A model generated the notes under the pieces. The model was not told where the DNA came from, made no database searches, and worked only from the letters and a program-made list of their open reading frames with translations. A program made the position numbers and the translations under genes. Below are positions 63,297 through 64,000 of a stretch of DNA of 64,000 bases, piece by piece. The stretch covers positions 124,001 to 188,000 of the forward strand of contig NZ_JAJFBP010000001.1 of the NCBI RefSeq assembly GCF_020697055.1. The letters run 5' to 3'. How positions within the stretch are numbered: the stretch's first letter is position 1; each line of letters starts with the position of its first letter. The DNA is from Panacagrimonas sp. (GTDB lineage Bacteria > Pseudomonadota > Gammaproteobacteria > Nevskiales > Nevskiaceae).

Positions 63297-63889
63297 GGGC
63301 ACGACGCCGGCAGCGCGCCCTTGTCCAGCGGCACCAGGCTCACCCGTCCGCTCAGCGCCACGTCGATCAGCCGCGCGTCCTTGAGCAGTCCGCGCGTCTC
63401 GCACAACGTGAACTGCACGCGTTGGCCGGCGCGGCCGTTGGCCTGGAAGCTCAGATGCGTCGGATCCTCCAGCGTGGTGAGGATCGCGAAGGCATCGCCA
63501 TCCTGCGTGGGGGAGGTCGAGCCGATGCGCTCGTAGGCCGTGATCAGGTCCGCGGCGTTGTCCGGCTCGCTGCCGGAGAAGTCGCCGTCGGCGTCCTGGT
63601 AGACCAGCCACCCCTGCGCCCAGGTCCCCTGCGCCGAGGTGGCGCATTGCGGGAACGCCGCGCTGGAGTACCAGTCGCGCCGGCACAGCGTCACCGATGC
63701 GTTGCGCGCCACCGCCTCCGAACGCGCTTCGGTGAGTGCGCCATAGAGTTCGGTCGCCCCCTTGGCGCGGGCAGCCGCCAGCCCGAAGCGCGTGAACTGC
63801 GGCACCGCCAGTGCGAGCAGGATCGACGCGATCGCGATGGTCACCATCAATTCGAGCACGGTGAATCCTGCAGCGGATCGGAAGGGCAT
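63293..63889 (-). CDS. fimT: GspH/FimT-family minor pseudopilin
   Basis: The protein has 198 residues. The leader of eight residues ends Gly8 before FTVLELMVTIAIASILLALAVPQF; Glu13 is mature Glu5. The ARSEAVARNASVTLC segment and GWLVYQDADGDF are typical of the GspH/FimT family. It is the first gene of the operon read leftward, so the promoter should lie in 63890-64000. Confidence 0.9.
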   Translation of the reverse strand: MPFRSAAGFTVLELMVTIAIASILLALAVPQFTRFGLAAARAKGATELYGALTEARSEAVARNASVTLCRRDWYSSAAFPQCATSAQGTWAQGWLVYQDADGDFSGSEPDNAADLITAYERIGSTSPTQDGDAFAILTTLEDPTHLSFQANGRAGQRVQFTLCETRGLLKDARLIDVALSGRVSLVPLDKGALPASCP

Positions 63890-63967
63890 GGGGAGTGCTT
63901 ATATCAGGATGCCTTTTGCACGAGCCCTCTCCCGGATGGACGGGACCGCGCCGGTGGGCGAGTGGCC

Positions 63968-63994
63968 TAAAGTTTCTCCCCGATCGGCCGACGG
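63968..63994 (+). promoter_or_regulatory. Possible sigma-28 (FliA) promoter reading out of the window
   Basis: TAAAGTTT at 63968-63975, then exactly 11 bases, then GCCGACGG at 63987-63994. The sigma-28 consensus is TAAAGTTT-N11-GCCGATAA, so the -35 part is perfect and the -10 part matches in the first five bases. It points right, away from the pilin operon; the target is outside the window. Confidence 0.35.
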
Positions 63995-64000
63995 CTCGAT

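Overview
The window is strongly GC-rich DNA from a gammaproteobacterium, most likely of the Xanthomonadales/Lysobacterales or the neighbouring Nevskiales. The evidence is the conserved block cmk-rpsA-ihfB-lapA-lapB, a PhoP/PhoQ pair, a minor-pilin set fimT-pilV-pilW-pilX-pilY1-pilE, lpxB, and short dispersed repeats of the GTAGCCCGG type seen in that group. Genus-level placement is inference. The window carries no rRNA, tRNA, CRISPR array, insertion sequence or phage gene that I can see, and no gene-free stretch longer than about 300 bases.

Layout. 1-4.9 kb: the 5' part of a phosphoethanolamine-transferase-like membrane enzyme, an extended SDR, and an EthA-type flavin monooxygenase divergent from an AraC-family regulator. 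4.9-10.1 kb: the housekeeping block cmk, rpsA, ihfB, lapA, lapB plus a DsbA-fold protein. 10.3-25.9 kb: an aldehyde dehydrogenase, a large secreted protein of unknown function, an esterase fused to WG repeats, an HSL-type hydrolase, rlmA, a B12/radical-SAM protein, a ferredoxin-reductase-like flavoprotein, chrA, a tandem class III CoA-transferase, a degenerate staphylococcal-nuclease-fold protein and a glycine-zipper protein. 26-38.3 kb: a lipid/ketone catabolism region with a frameshifted Baeyer-Villiger-type monooxygenase, an aldehyde dehydrogenase, an SDR, a DUF35/lipid-transfer thiolase pair, a hydrolase, a WS/DGAT acyltransferase, a SnoaL-like protein and an acyl-CoA synthetase. 38.4-41.8 kb: iron-related genes (PiuC-type hydroxylase, imelysin, di-heme DUF1111 oxidoreductase). 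41.8-49.1 kb: envelope genes (phoQ/phoP, small periplasmic proteins, DUF1329, an orphan RND adaptor, lpxB). 49.1-56.7 kb: small conserved genes, a second AraC/monooxygenase divergent pair, and an OpgC-like acyltransferase. 56.7-63.9 kb: the type IV pilus minor-pilin operon read leftward. A possible sigma-28 promoter sits at the right edge.

How the parts fit. Two themes recur. The first is oxidative breakdown of hydrophobic ketone or sterol-like substrates: three FAD monooxygenases, two aldehyde dehydrogenases, CoA ligase, CoA-transferase, an Ltp2-like thiolase with DUF35, and WS/DGAT for storage. The second is outer-membrane and lipopolysaccharide homeostasis: LapA/LapB, LpxB, the phosphoethanolamine transferase, PhoPQ and OpgC. 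The most notable oddities are the frameshifted monooxygenase, enzymes with degraded active-site motifs (an SDR and a nuclease-fold protein), a PilY1 with an altered MIDAS and a long Leu/Gly insertion, an isolated Fur-box-like sequence, AraC-type direct repeats, and dispersed repeats whose TAG supplies gene stop codons.
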